Source: Nepenthes gracilis
Taxonomy: Eukaryota; Streptophyta; Magnoliopsida; Caryophyllales; Nepenthaceae
DNA length: 64,000 bases
Reading direction: 5' to 3'
NCBI GenBank assembly: GCA_033239525.1
Contig: BSYO01000008.1
Location: 16,104,830-16,168,829, forward strand
Position 1 is the stretch's first letter. Each line of letters starts with the position of its first letter. The translations under genes and the position numbers were made by a program. Under the pieces are notes generated by a model. The model saw only the letters and a list, made by a program, of their open reading frames with translations, had not been told where the DNA came from and ran no database searches. Positions 11,201-23,028 of the stretch are shown one piece after another.

Positions 11201-13917
11201 ATGGAGCTTTTTCGCCTCTTTCTGCTTGTTTCCGCTGTGGGAATTTTCTACTCCCAAAATGTGGCAGGCAGAGTGCATTATCACAAAGAACGGCGTACTA
11301 AAGCACCTGCTTATGGCCCTGCCCCGGAAGAAGAATCCCCCGTTGTTCCTTCTGACCCGTACCCAGATCCGAATGAGCCCGTGAACCCGAATCCAAGCCC
11401 GGACCAATGCGTTTTCGACGTGACCTCTTTCGGGGCGGTCGGAGACGGTTCGACAGACGACACTGGTGCATTCATGGATGCTTGGAAAGCGGCTTGTGCG
11501 GTTGAATCCGGTGTCGTTTTAGTGCCAGCCCACCGGGCCTTCACCATCACTTCGACTATCTTTACGGGCCCCTGTAAGCCTGGGCTCGTTTTCCAAGTAA
11601 GACCTTCAACAACAACTGCTTTTATTTTTAACATTTCTTTATTTTTGCTTGGGATCACATCGTAATTAGGGGTGATAGCCCTCGAGATTGGTCATTGTTC
11701 ATTCTCAATTATCCCCACTTAAAATATTCACATTGTTCTCTTTATATATGTAAGTTTTTAATTCGATTGAAATGGTTCAATTTGCTGAATTGTGACTCAA
11801 AAATCATTAATCAAAATTTACTAAAACAGTATCTGTACAAAATATGAAGACAATGCTTGCTGGGAAAACTTGAACCCCTGTGAAATCTGCAATTGGAAGC
11901 TTTAAAAAGTGATCTGCCCTTTCACTATTGAAATGATGGATTAGTAAATTTCATTTTGGGTATGGATGCGTGAAGGTGGACGGGGTGTTGATGGCCCCGG
12001 ATGGGCCCGAATGCTGGCCGGAGTCGGACAGCAAGAAGCAGTGGCTGGTGTTTTACAGGCTGGATCAGATGACCTTGAATGGAAGTGGAGTTATTGAAGG
12101 AAATGGTGAAAAATGGTGGCAACTTCCATGCAAACCTCACCGGGTAATTCATCTCAACCCTTCCAAAACCTGCTTCTCTCTTCTTCCCCTTCCTCCCCTT
12201 CCTCATCCACCTCCTGCTCTTTTTTTTATTTTTATTTTACATTTTCAAATATTGTGCTAAGATTTATAGTGTTAGTGGATACAAGTTCAATTGTAATTGA
12301 AAAAAATAAATAAATGAATGGCTGTGTGAGATTTAGTGGACGGAAAGTATTTTCCCTTCGAACACCAGTTTCTCCCTCCCTTACCGCTAGTTAATTTTCA
12401 GCACTCGCTCTAACTTTCAGTTCGATTCAACTGATGACGACCAAACAAACCTCTAAACCTCAATTTCGAATATGGTGTTCCAGGGTCCGAATGGATCGAC
12501 GCTGCGGGGATCGTGCGACAGCCCGGCGGTAAGCAATCGATCGAACCACTTCCACATACATTGTACGAGTTCAAAAATGAGGAGTAGTAGATTAGGGTGT
12601 TGTGCTTGATACAGAAAGCTATGATTTTGCAGTTGATTCGGTTCTTCATGAGCTCGAATGTGAGGGTGAGTGGGTTAAGGATGCAGAACAGCCCTCAATT
12701 TCACATCAAGTTTGATGGATGCGACGGGGTTGAAATTGACAGGCTCTCCATCTCCTCCCCGCAGAGCAGTCCCAACACCGACGGAATCCATGTCCAGAAC
12801 ACAAGGAGCGTTGCCATTCACGATTCCATGATTGCTAATGGTGCGTTTTTTTTTTTTTTTCTTCTTTCCCTTTCCCTGCAGTCTCATGTCGTCCTATTAC
12901 ACCTAGAGCCTTTTCTGTTGATAAAATTAACTATTGCAAAAAAAAAAAAAACCTTATTACAAAAAGTTGAGAATATTTTTTAAAAAAGTATTATCATTGG
13001 TTTATAGCATAAAGTTGGTATTCTTTTTAAATTAATTAGAGTGATAATTACTATGTTAAGATTGAATGTTGTTGATGTTTATATAATCTGCTGTAAGTGT
13101 TTGTGCAGGTGATGATTGCATTTCGATTGGGCCTGGCTGCATCGATGTTGAGATAGATGGTGTCACCTGTGACCACAGTCACGGGATCAGGTGTTTAAAT
13201 TATTTTCCTCTCTGTCTTTAATTTTGTATTTCTCTTGTACGGCTAATTTATACATATCTATATATATTTGAATAATTTTTATCATTGACAATGCATTTTA
13301 ACGCAAGTGGGGTCAGCTGACCCACTTTAGTAAAGTAGGTTCGCCCCTGCAATGAGCCAGACCTACTCATGAGTGAAGCCTAAATATTTGTCTTCGCTTG
13401 TGTGATGTGCAGCATCGGTAGCCTGGGAGTGCAAAACTCGCAAGCCTGTGTGTCAAACGTGACGGTTCGGAATGCAGTGATACGAAACTCCGACAATGGT
13501 GTGAGGATCAAGACGTGGCAGGGTGGCTCTGGCTCGGTCACCGACATCTCATTTGAGAACATCCAAATGGAGAACACTAGCAACTGCATTATCATAGACC
13601 AATACTACTGCCTCTCCAAGGCATGCCGCAACCAGACCTCTGCGGTGTACCTCTCAGGAGTCTCCTACGCCAACATTAAGGGCACCTACAATGTCCGCAC
13701 TCCCCCCATCCACTTTGCCTGCAGCGACACAGTCCCCTGCACCAACATCACCATGTCGGAGGTTGAGCTGTTGCCGGCGGAGGGGGAGCTGGTCGACGAT
13801 CCCTTCTGTTGGAACGCCTATGGGGCTCAACAGACCTTGACCATTCCTCCCATTGATTGCTTGCTAGATGGCATCCCACAGACTCTATCTTCAGATGCTG
13901 CATTCAGCTGTTCATGA
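11201..13917 (+). CDS. Secreted polygalacturonase (GH28), six exons, 467 aa
   Basis: The product hydrolyses alpha-1,4-galacturonan in cell-wall pectin. Exons: 11201-11596, 11976-12143, 12484-12528, 12633-12840, 13109-13190 and 13413-13917. All introns are GT-AG and the frame is kept throughout. The start at 11201 gives a classic signal peptide ([14 protein letters not shown], cleavage near VAG-R); an in-frame ATG at 11090 would hide it. A Pro-rich linker (residues ~36-68) precedes the right-handed beta-helix. GH28 motifs: SPNTDGIH (Asp253), GDDCISIG (Asp274, Asp275), SHGISIGS (His297) and RIKTWQGG (Arg331, Lys333). Motif III is unusual: family members normally read GPGHG, here DHSHG, so the Gly before the catalytic His is Ser296. 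All acidic and basic catalytic residues remain. It resembles the Arabidopsis At1g48100-like clade in its exon-3-encoded [13 protein letters not shown] stretch and its C-terminal DPFCWNAYG. It looks intact and probably expressed. Confidence 0.95.
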
Positions 13918-14554
13918 GACTAAGTAACCTTCAGATATTTGAACAGGGCCCCCCCAAGAGCTTGTTCATCCCTTTTGGGATTTCCCTTTTTTTTTTGGTC
14001 CCTTAATGCGTGATGAATCTCATTTTCATGGGATAGAGGTCTGGTGCTTTTTAAAAATTTAAACATCTAAATTTTATTATTTATAAAAATTTTGACGATA
14101 ACTATCTTTTTTAAGTTATCATAATTCCTAAATTATGCTACAGCAAAATGTAATTAAATAATAAAAATTAGAATTAGTTTTAAAATTATGGCACAAAATT
14201 GAACATATAGGTAAGGCGGCTGTATGATTAAGCTAATAGGAGCAAAAACACTCATGATTGCAAGGGAGGAGAAGCATTCGATATTCTTCTGCAATATTGC
14301 TGCCTTCGGGTGAAAAGGCAGATGCAGAAATGGCTGTCCATAGTAGTTTACACTCGGAAGGGTTCAATCCAACAAGCCAATGTCATAGAAGAAGCGTTCA
14401 GAAATCCAAGTCCACATTTACACGCATCAAAAAATTGATGTAGTTTAAACTCTGCCTGCTTGAATGCTTGCAACGACTGCACAGACAAAAAAAATGAAAG
14501 ATGGTGTTTCCTCTTTTTTAATAATGAGCTGAGGCAAAAAGCGTGGGATAACCA
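13918..14554. other. 3' flank of the polygalacturonase gene
   Basis: Likely holds the 3'UTR. AATAAA-like words occur around 14155-14165. No separate gene is recognised. A short plus-strand frame at 14258-14443 has no family match. Confidence 0.4.
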
Positions 14555-14694
14555 TCAAGCATAGCTGGCGGCAGTAGGATAATGCAAGCCCGGGTCAATG
14601 AAAAAATCAGGAGCTCCATCAGCATACATTGATTTGATTTGGTCCGGTCAAAAATCGAAGTTATCACATTTCAGCTCAGCACATTGTGTTGCAT
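14555..14694 (-). pseudogene. Exon fragment like the N-terminus of a plant YTH-domain (ECT) m6A reader
   Basis: On the minus strand a TTTCAG acceptor (14695-14700) is followed by a frame with a stop, then MYADGAPDFFIDPGLHYP continuing TAASYA and a stop. The stretch 'GAP-(D/E)-F-x-(I/V)-D-x-GL-x-YPTA' is how I remember the first coding segment of one group of plant ECT/YTH proteins, where it is followed by YYCTG. That continuation is missing, and no YTH domain is visible downstream on this strand. It is therefore most likely a fragment left by duplication or a truncated pseudogene. The family call rests on one short motif from memory; a protein search would settle it. Confidence 0.4.
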
Positions 14695-14700
14695 CTGAAA

Positions 14701-15551
14701 AAACCAAAAGCAGAGCACGTAAGCCAAGATCGCAAGCAAAGTTCACTCATGAAAAAGGAGGGGGCGCCAGTAATGTTTAGATGCATAGTTTCAATTGCAG
14801 GTCATGGTGTTGCAGATTTATCGCTAATAAATGTAAGGTTTGTCGTGTGTCGTGGCCAAATCATAGTGGTTGCAATGCATGTCACAGCCTGGATTTAAGT
14901 TTACGGTTGGTTTGCTCTGGAACAGGATACATGGTTAATCCCAGCACTGCCACCGTAACAAGGACAGCAAGTATGTAAGCATTCGTTAGACTTGGACTCC
15001 ATAACCAGACAATAAAAAGACGGAAATACATTTCAGAATTTTTAATTTATTCTCCCGAAAACATTATCTTAACTAATAACAGCTGCCTACTTCAATTGGA
15101 AATGGTGGCATCCAAGTAGCACAAAAATTACACACTTCAGTTTTGGTCATGTTGGGGTGGGACTAAAAAGAGATAATGCTTACTCATAAACAGTAAGTGG
15201 AAGTCTCGTGCATAAAACTTTCACAAAGTGTGAGGTTAGAAGAACAGTCACATTACCTTAACAGGAATCTTAAGACTCTCATTACACCCTAAACACTAAG
15301 GAAAATCCTGAGATAAATAACTAACCCAAGCTGATCAAAGTTTAGTAGACTTTGCAAGGTTTATGCTTGGATTCTAGCTGTTAGGGAATATATGGCACAA
15401 AAACAATATAGTGACACAAAGTGTAACATGGGTTGTCCAATGAACCCTACGTCCCAATTGAATAAGAGAATTGTATAAATTAAAAACTTTTATGAGTATC
15501 ACAATTTTTAGAGCTTTTCTCACAAATGTATATGCCACTCTAAGTCTCACC
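14701..15551. other. Intergenic stretch before the retroelement cluster
   Basis: No gene is supported. Minus-strand sequence upstream of the ECT-like fragment might contain more of that old gene, but I could not recognise another exon. Confidence 0.4.
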
Positions 15552-15888
15552 TGTAATACCCCATACCTATATCTGGATGATTTCGATATTAGTTGTGATT
15601 TTTGGATTAATTGGATATATTTTAAAGTAATTATAATGTAAAATTTTAAAGGATATTCGGTTCGGTGGCGCGTACCTGATGTACGCCCGAGACACGCCTG
15701 CGATTATAGAATGTCAGCACCCAAGGCAAGCTCGAGACACCGATTCCATAATGGTGCGTTCAAGGAGCACTCGAGGCTTGCTCAAGCGCAAGGCAGGTAT
15801 AAAAGGTACGTGTAGGTTGGGTTTCATCATTTTGTGTTGCAAAAAAGAAAGAGGAGAGAGAGGGGGAGGGAGCGCAGGGAGAAGAGAG
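15552..15888 (+). repeat. Gypsy 5' LTR, first part (up to copia insertion)
   Basis: Aligns with the start of the 3' LTR at 29043 (shared core 'TTTCGATATTAGTT' and 'TTTTTGGATTAATTGGAT'). It contains the LTR TATA box TATAAAAG at 15798-15805, matched by TATAAAAG at 29308-29315, followed by a GA-rich leader. The copia element entered just downstream of the expected transcription start. Confidence 0.85.
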
Positions 15889-16476
15889 TGTTAGAAATAT
15901 GTCCCACATGACGTAGCATATGAATTATTGAATTGATTAAATTAATATAATCGTATTGATTTATATATAATAAAGAAAAATTTTTTAAAAGACATCCGTT
16001 TAAGACGTATCCTTTGATGAAAATGATATATTATTTCGCAATAAATGTGTCTTTTTAAGACATACCCATTGAGCAAAAGGATATGTTATCTCCTAATAAA
16101 TGTGTCCTTCCGAGACGTATTCATTGAATGAAAGGATATTTCTTATTAACAGTTATATCTATTCAAAATATATCCTTTGAATGAAAGGAATAATATTTTA
16201 GTAATTTGGGAATGATATTCTCTTTTTCTGTAAAAAAACGTTCTTGATCATTAGAATTAGAATGTATAGGATTTGTAAAAACACTCAATAAATCATAAGG
16301 AGAAGAGAGAGATATTAGCTCCCAGTTATTTGAAACAAGAACTATTACAGTGTTGCATAAAAGCTTGACAATGGATTCGGATATACAAATTTATTTTTAT
16401 ACATGATTAATTAGTAAAGAATTATAATAATAAAGATTATATGGATTAAAATTTTATCTCGTTAAAGAATCTTACA
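15889..16476 (+). repeat. Copia 5' LTR (588 bp)
   Basis: Begins TGTTAGAAATATGTCCCACA and ends ATCTTACA. It carries an internal tandem array of ~54-bp units around 15985-16200, recognised by the recurring words 'GACRTAYNCATTGA', 'GAAAGGATAT' and 'AATAAATGTGTCC'. This copy has about four units, one fewer than the 3' LTR. Confidence 0.9.
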
Positions 16477-16478
16477 TA

Positions 16479-16490
16479 TAGTATCAGATA
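16479..16490 (+). other. Copia primer-binding site (initiator Met-tRNA type)
   Basis: TAGTATCAGATA matches the usual initiator-Met-tRNA complement TGGTATCAGAGC at 9 of 12 positions and sits two bases after the LTR end, as expected for plant copia elements. Confidence 0.75.
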
Positions 16491-16576
16491 AAGGTTCTAA
16501 TTATCATATTTTCTTATGCTTGTATCATTATCTTGATCATATAATGTGAATTCAAAATTTTACACATCCTGTTTTT

Positions 16577-17300
16577 CGTATAAGATATAAGGGAAAACAG
16601 AGGCTGTAAAATTCCAATGGCAAGTTATTATTCATGGCATCTCGCATTTGCCTTTTGGGTCATGCTCCGCTCAAACCCATCCTCTGCTATTTTTCTAAAT
16701 CTGGTTGTGCACTCATTTCATGCACTCTTTCCTGCCGTCAGGAATTCTTCGCGGCCAAACATGGCTGTTTGTGCCATTCTCTACCTTTTTCCCCCCGAAA
16801 TTCGGCGTGTGTTTCCAGGCGGTATATATGAAGACTGTATCTGGCAACATAAAAAAAAGAGGTTCTACAATGATAACAAATTACAGAAACGGTGGAGGTA
16901 AATTACAAACCTGTGCGTCAACCGTGAAATCACCCGCCGAGTCCTACAGCTGCATTTCACAGAATCCGTCGTCGACCGCCCATGATACGGGCATTTTCCA
17001 TCGAACCCATCGCTGTTTTGTTGCCAGCCGAAATGAATAGTTGCCGGATTTGGCGCCAATATTTGATGCAAAATGTTGTCGGTTACCGACAGTTGAAATC
17101 GGTTGCCGCCGATTGTGGAAGTTTCGCAATCGATGCATTATCTGTCTGATGGGCATTGATTGAAGCCGATTAGTGGTGCCGATTGGCGGCGGTGGTGCCA
17201 ATTGCAGGGGTTTTTCAGGGGGCTTAAATGGTTAGAAAATGAAAATGAAAGAGAAGCAGAGGTGGGAAAACGGCAGAAAGAAAGGGATAGGAAAACAGTA
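16577..17300. other. GC-richer foreign-looking block inside the copia leader
   Basis: Between the primer-binding site and gag lies about 720 bp with clearly higher GC than the AT-rich element around it, including CCGATT/GCCGCC-rich sequence at 17040-17220. The minus strand has an open frame (16944-17201) and a promoter-like C/T-rich stretch upstream of it, which would fit a captured 5' end of a host gene, but I recognise no protein. A 6-bp direct repeat CCTGTT stands at both sides (about 16570 and 17430). No terminal inverted repeats are seen. It could be a captured gene piece or a separate insertion. Confidence 0.4.
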
Positions 17301-18089
17301 AAAGTAAAATGAAATAATATAATATATTATATTAATAAAATGTAAAATATATTTGATTTATTATGTACATATATATTATGTTTATATATATATAATTATA
17401 TTATATAAAAGTAAATAAAATAAAATACCTGTTGATGTTATCCGATTTAATATCAGTATTATGTGAAATTAAATTTGTTATCTTATCATAATTAATACTA
17501 TATGTTTAGATTCATACAGATATTATGATATTTTATGAAATAATTGCGATTGAGTATTCATATAATGAGATAGCTTGATAGTCGCTAAAATGGTCAGACT
17601 ATATTATTTTATAGATATTAAATTATGGAATAAAAAATTGATATGGTTATTTCATATATTAATTTAATTATTTTGTAAGTTTAAAGTGTTACAATTTCTT
17701 AATTAGTGAATATTATAGTAGGTTCAATGGTGCACTAATTTCTACGTAATTGATCAATTAAATGGGATAATTAATAAGTATACATAATTTTAAAAAGGAT
17801 CTTGAATACTCAAAGACAACATACTTGTTTGAATTTTAAAATATTATAAATTATTTTTATAAGTGATTAAAAATCACTATAATAATTAATTAATGTGTTA
17901 TAATTATACTCAAAGGTGAATTATAATGACACTGTTTATATATTATATTCCTCCTAATTTTTTTTAAATTCAAAGTATTAATGTTAAGTATTTAATTTAT
18001 TGCAGTAATTGTTCTGATTAAACTGTATTTTCATACTTCTTCTATTTCGATATTTACTGTAGCTAATTTTTTCTATTGATTTGAACAAA

Positions 18090-21000
18090 TTCAGTTTCAT
18101 CTTGATGTATTGGATCTTGATATTGTATTGCAATCAGAAAAATTCGCTGCTATTACTGGTTTAAGTAGTGATGAGGAAAAGTCTTACTTTAGAACATGAA
18201 AAAAATCGAATAAGATAAGTATGATATTTATAAGAATGACCATGGTAGATAATATTAAATCTACACTTTTTAAAATTGAAAATGTTAAGGATTTATTAAA
18301 AACTATTAAAAATCATTTCTAATCGGTGGATAACTCTCTTACTGAAATGTTAATGATAAAACTTATTATCATGAAATTTAATGATACTCAAGGAATGCAT
18401 GAGTATATTCTTAAGATGATTAAGTTAGTTGCTAAATTAAAAATCCTTGGTATGGATGTGAGTAAATCATTCATTGTTCAATTTATAATGAATTTCCTTC
18501 CTCTTTAGTATAGGTCTTTTCAAATTCATTATAATACTACTAAAATTAAATAGAATGTCAATGAATTGAAAAGTATGTTAGTTTAAGAGGAGATAAAATT
18601 TAAACAATAAGAAATTTATTCAATAAATTTAATGAGTTATAGTGGTAAGGGAAAGATAAAGAAAAAGAGAAATCATTAAAGTTAGACCATCAAAAGAAAA
18701 TGAGTTCTATTCTAGTATAAAGATTCAAAAGAAAAAAAGTAATACAATGTGTCACTTTTATAAAAAGGTCAGACATTTTAAGAAAGATTGTTATAAAAAA
18801 AGGTTTGGTTTGAAAAGAATGTGAGCATTTAGCTTATATTTATTTTGAATCAAATTTAATTGAAATTCATTCTAATACCTAGTGATTCGATTTGGGCTCT
18901 AACGTTCATATTTCTAAATCGATGTAGTGATTCCTTATAACTTAATCATAAAGCAAAATAAAAATTTTATTAACCTAGAAAATGGTGTCAAAGTTCATGT
19001 TTTTACTATTGAAACTTTTTATTTATTTTTTAATATTGGATTGTATTTAGATTTATTGAAAATATTATATATATTTTTAATTTTTAGAAATCTCACTTCT
19101 ACTTTTAAACTTAATGTTCAATGCCACTCTTTAAAATTTAAAAATAAAAGAGTAAGTATATACAAAAATAAAGTCTACTTTGATTCGAAAACTCTTTCTA
19201 ATAGCATTTACAAAATAAACTTTGATCAAAATTTTGTTGAGATTCTTATGACCATATATTATAATATAGAAACAAAATGTAATCCAATAAATGAGAACTC
19301 TTCTTTCTTGTGGTACAAAAGATTGAGTCATATATCTGAAGATCTTATAAAAAAATTGGTAAAAAAAATAATTTTTTCTAACACTAATTTTTTTGATTTT
19401 GACGTATGTGTGGATTGTATTTAAGAAAAATAAACTAAACATACAAAGAATGGTGCTACAAGAAGTACATAATTTTTAGAGATTATCCATACAGACATTT
19501 ATGAGCTTTTTGACTCTATGTGTTTTGAAGGAGAAAAATATTTTATCATATTTATCAATAATTTTTTACGTTATTGTTATATTTATTTATTGTATAAAAA
19601 GTCTCACATTATAAATGCTTTAGAGATATACATAATTGAGGTTGAAAGGCAATTAAATAAAAGTTGTTCAATCTAATAGATATGGCAAATATTATAATAA
19701 ATATAATAAATCAGAATAATATCCTAGTCCTTTTACTAAATTGTTAGAAAAGCACGACATATGTAGACAATACACTATGCTAGGGACGTCACAATAGAAT
19801 GGTATTGTTGAACGATATAATCGTATATTAATAGATATGGTTAGAAGTATATTGAGTAATTCCTCTTTACCCAAATTTTTGTAGATGAAAACCCTTAAAA
19901 TTGATATTTATATTCTTAACCGAGTTTCTAATAAAATAATTTTGAGTTATGGATTAGAATAAAATCAATTATTTAACACCTACACATTTGGGGGTATCCA
20001 ATAAAAATTAGAATGTATAAATCACAAAAAAATAAATGATATTTTAGAACTATTAGTTGATATTTTATTAGTTATCCAGATAAATCTAAAGGATATAAGT
20101 TTTATTAGTTTAATTATAGTACCAGAATAATAGAAATAAAAAATATTAGATTCTTTGAGAAAAGTGAAATCAGTAGGAGTAATATTTCATAAATTGTGAA
20201 GATTAAGAAAATTAGAGTACAAGTTCTTATACCTATAATTTTTAAAGAAATTGTAATTTTGACAACTGTTGAATAAAAAATTAATGATTCTATCATTCAT
20301 AATGCGAATGTCATCATTGAAGGAAATGTAGAACAACTACAATAAGTAGTATTAAGAAGGTCTCATAGAAAAAGGAGACATGCTATTTTAAATTATTATC
20401 TGGTTTATCTACAATAACATCAATATAATAGAGAAAAATATGATGATTCGATTTCTTTTCAACAAGTAATAGAAAGAAATGACTCTTCTAAATAGATTGA
20501 TACATTGAAAAATGAGTTAAAATCAATGGTACAAAATGAAGTATGAGATCTCGTCGAATTATTTGAAAGTTGTAGAACAATTGATTATAAATGAATATTT
20601 AAAATCAAATGTGACTCTAAAAGTAATATCAAACGGTATAAAATTAGACCTATGGCTTAAGGTTATATTCAAAGAAGTGGCAGTAATTATAAAGAAACAT
20701 TCTCTTAAGTTTTGAAGAATAACTCCTTAAAAATCATAATGGTATTTGTGACACATTTTGACTTAGAGTTATATCAAATTGATGTAAAAACTACTTTTTT
20801 AAATAAAAATTTAGATAAAGAAGTTCATATGAAATACCTTGAAGGATTTTCAATCGAAGGATAAGAGAACTTAGTTTATAAATTAAAGAAATCAATATAT
20901 GGACTTAAACAAGCCTTCCGACAATGTTGCATTAAATTCTATAATACCATTTTATCCTTTAATTTTACAGCAAATACTGTTGATCGATGTATATACCTGA

Positions 21001-22016
21001 AGGTCACTAAAAGCAAGTTTATATTTTTAATTCTATATGTTAATGATATATTACTTACAAGTAATAATCTTGGGTTGTTGAATGAAACTAAGGGTTATTT
21101 CTCTAAAAAAATTTGATATGAAAGATATAGGTGAGGCGACTTATATGATAGGAATAAAAATATTTTGAGATAAATCACATAAATTATTAGAATTATCTCA
21201 AAAAAGATATATCAAGAAAATTTTAGAGAAATTTGTAATGGAAGACTGTGTAGCCAGTATTGCTCCAATATAAAAAGGTGATAAATTTATTTTAATACAA
21301 TGTCTATAAAATAAATGGGAACGAAATCAAATGAAGGATATTCCTTATGAGTTTATTGTGGGAAGTTTGATGTATGTACAAACTTATATCAAACCAGATA
21401 TAAGTATTACGGTTGGTATACTCAGACGATATCAAAATAATCCTAGTATGAATTACTGAAAGGTTGCAAAGAAAATGAAGAGATACTTGTAAAAAACTAA
21501 AGAATACATGTTTACTTATAAGAACTTTGATCATTTTAAGGTGATAGGATATTCAGATTCAGACTATATTAGATATTCAGATATTATAAATTTTACATCT
21601 AAATATATTTTTCTTTTAGTTGGAAAAGCAATCTCATAGAAAAATGCAAAATAATTTATGATTACTATGTCTACAATAGAAGTAGAGTTTGTGCCATATT
21701 TTAAAATCACTGTACATGTATTATGGTTATAAAATTTTATTTTAGGACTTAAAATTATCGACAATATAATCAGGCCATTGAAAATTTATTGTGATAATTT
21801 CACAACAGTTTTCTTCTCAAATAACGATATATATTCAAAGGATGTTAAACATATAAAAATTAAATATCTTGCTATTAAAAGTAAAATTTAGAAATAAAAG
21901 GTGTCAATAGAATACACTAACACCAAACTTATGGTTACAAATCTATTAACTAATGGTTTACCTCCAAAAGTTTTTGTGAATCATCTTGATAGTATGGATC
22001 TTTGTCGTTACCTATG
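18090..22016 (+). pseudogene. Copia gag-pol polyprotein remnant
   Basis: Broken by many stops and frameshifts but recognisable in order. Gag: ITGLSSDEEK near 18150; MKFNDTQGMHEYILKM near 18375. A zinc knuckle near 18751 reads CHFYKKVRHFKKDC, with the second Cys changed to Tyr. Protease: the active DSG is now DLGSNVHIS, near 18885. Integrase: WYKRLSHISEDL and CVDCI (19310-19425), then IIHTDIYELF and later YTMLGTSQ-like and GIVERYNRILIDMVRS. RT: YQIDVKTTFLNK near 20773; YGLKQAF near 20900; the catalytic box reads YVNDILL instead of YVDD, near 21038. The RNase H and C-terminal end (HTNTKLMVTNLLTNGL) stops at about 22016. The Asp-to-Asn change in the catalytic box alone would kill the RT. No product is expected. 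Confidence 0.85.
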
Positions 22017-22373
22017 ATGTAATATTATTACTATTGACATTTGATATCTCATATAATGTGTTTGTGATATTTTCTATTTATTACATATTGTTTGAATCTA
22101 AAGTTTTAGATTGATGATAATATGAATAGTCTCTCACTAAAACATTATTGTTAGATCGTATGAATATTTTTCATTTAACATTTAATCATTTAATTTACAG
22201 ATGTTGCGGTACATGAAAGAAATTATGTCGCATAATGATGTGAAACTGCTATTATTCGCAATTGTTGATTACTTGATTATAATATTATAATATATAAATC
22301 ATTAGAGGATTATAGTGTTACGCGCTTAAAGTTTATTTTAATTAATTTTGATAAATATTATAGTCACATAAGT

Positions 22374-22385
22374 CAAGTGGAAGAA
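22374..22385 (+). other. Copia polypurine tract
   Basis: CAAGTGGAAGAA directly abuts the TG of the 3' LTR, as in intact plant copia elements, where it primes plus-strand DNA. Confidence 0.8.
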
Positions 22386-23023
22386 TGTTAGGAATATATC
22401 CCACATAACGTGGCATATGAATTATTAAATTGATTAAATTAATACAAATTTATTTATTTATATATAATAAAAAAAATTTTAAAAAGCACACCTGTTTAAG
22501 GTGTATCATTTAATAGAAAGAATATGTTATTTTATAATAGATGTGTCTTTTCAAGATATATCAATTAAGTGAAAGGATATATTTTTTTTAATAAATATGT
22601 CATTTAAGGATATACCAACTGAGCAAAAAGATATGTTATTTTTTAATAAATATGTCCTTTTGAGACATACTTATTGAGTGAAAAGATATCTCTTTTTAAC
22701 AATTATATCTATTTAAGACGCATCGTTTGGGCGAAAGGATAAGCATTTTAGTAATTTAAAAATGGTTCACTCTCCCTCTATAAAAAATGTCTTTAGGCAT
22801 TAGAATTGAGATGTATAAGATTTGTAAAAAGAATATATAAATTATAAAGAGAAGAGAGAGAAACCATCTCTCAATTCTTTGAGATAAGAACTATTACGGT
22901 ATTGTATAAAAGTTTGACAATAGATTAAAGTACACATATTTATTCTTGTATATGATTAATTAGTAAAAAATTATGAATTAAGATTCTATAGATTAAAGTT
23001 TTATCTTATTAAAATATCTTACA
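22386..23023 (+). repeat. Copia 3' LTR (638 bp)
   Basis: Matches the 5' LTR at 54 of the first 60 bases, all six differences being transitions. It is 50 bp longer because the internal ~54-bp tandem array has about five units rather than four. Confidence 0.9.
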
Positions 23024-23028
23024 GAGGG

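Larger units (their letters stand above)
15889..23023 (+). mobile_element. Ty1/copia LTR retrotransposon nested in the gypsy 5' LTR
   Basis: 7.1-kb element in the same orientation as its host. The 5' LTR is 15889-16476 and the 3' LTR 22386-23023, both TG...CA and starting TGTTAG(A/G)AATAT. Flanking 5-mers are GAGAG (15884-15888) and GAGGG (23024-23028), a target duplication with one change. The primer-binding site is at 16479-16490 and the polypurine tract CAAGTGGAAGAA ends at 22385. Sequence on either side rejoins into one gypsy LTR that aligns with 29043-29400, which proves nesting. The order gag, protease, integrase, RT, RNase H marks Ty1/copia. Coding frames are heavily broken. Confidence 0.9.

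Noticed and set aside
16944..17201. 85-codon minus-strand frame in the copia leader block
   Set aside because: Not called a gene because no protein family is recognised; reported only as part of the odd GC-rich block.
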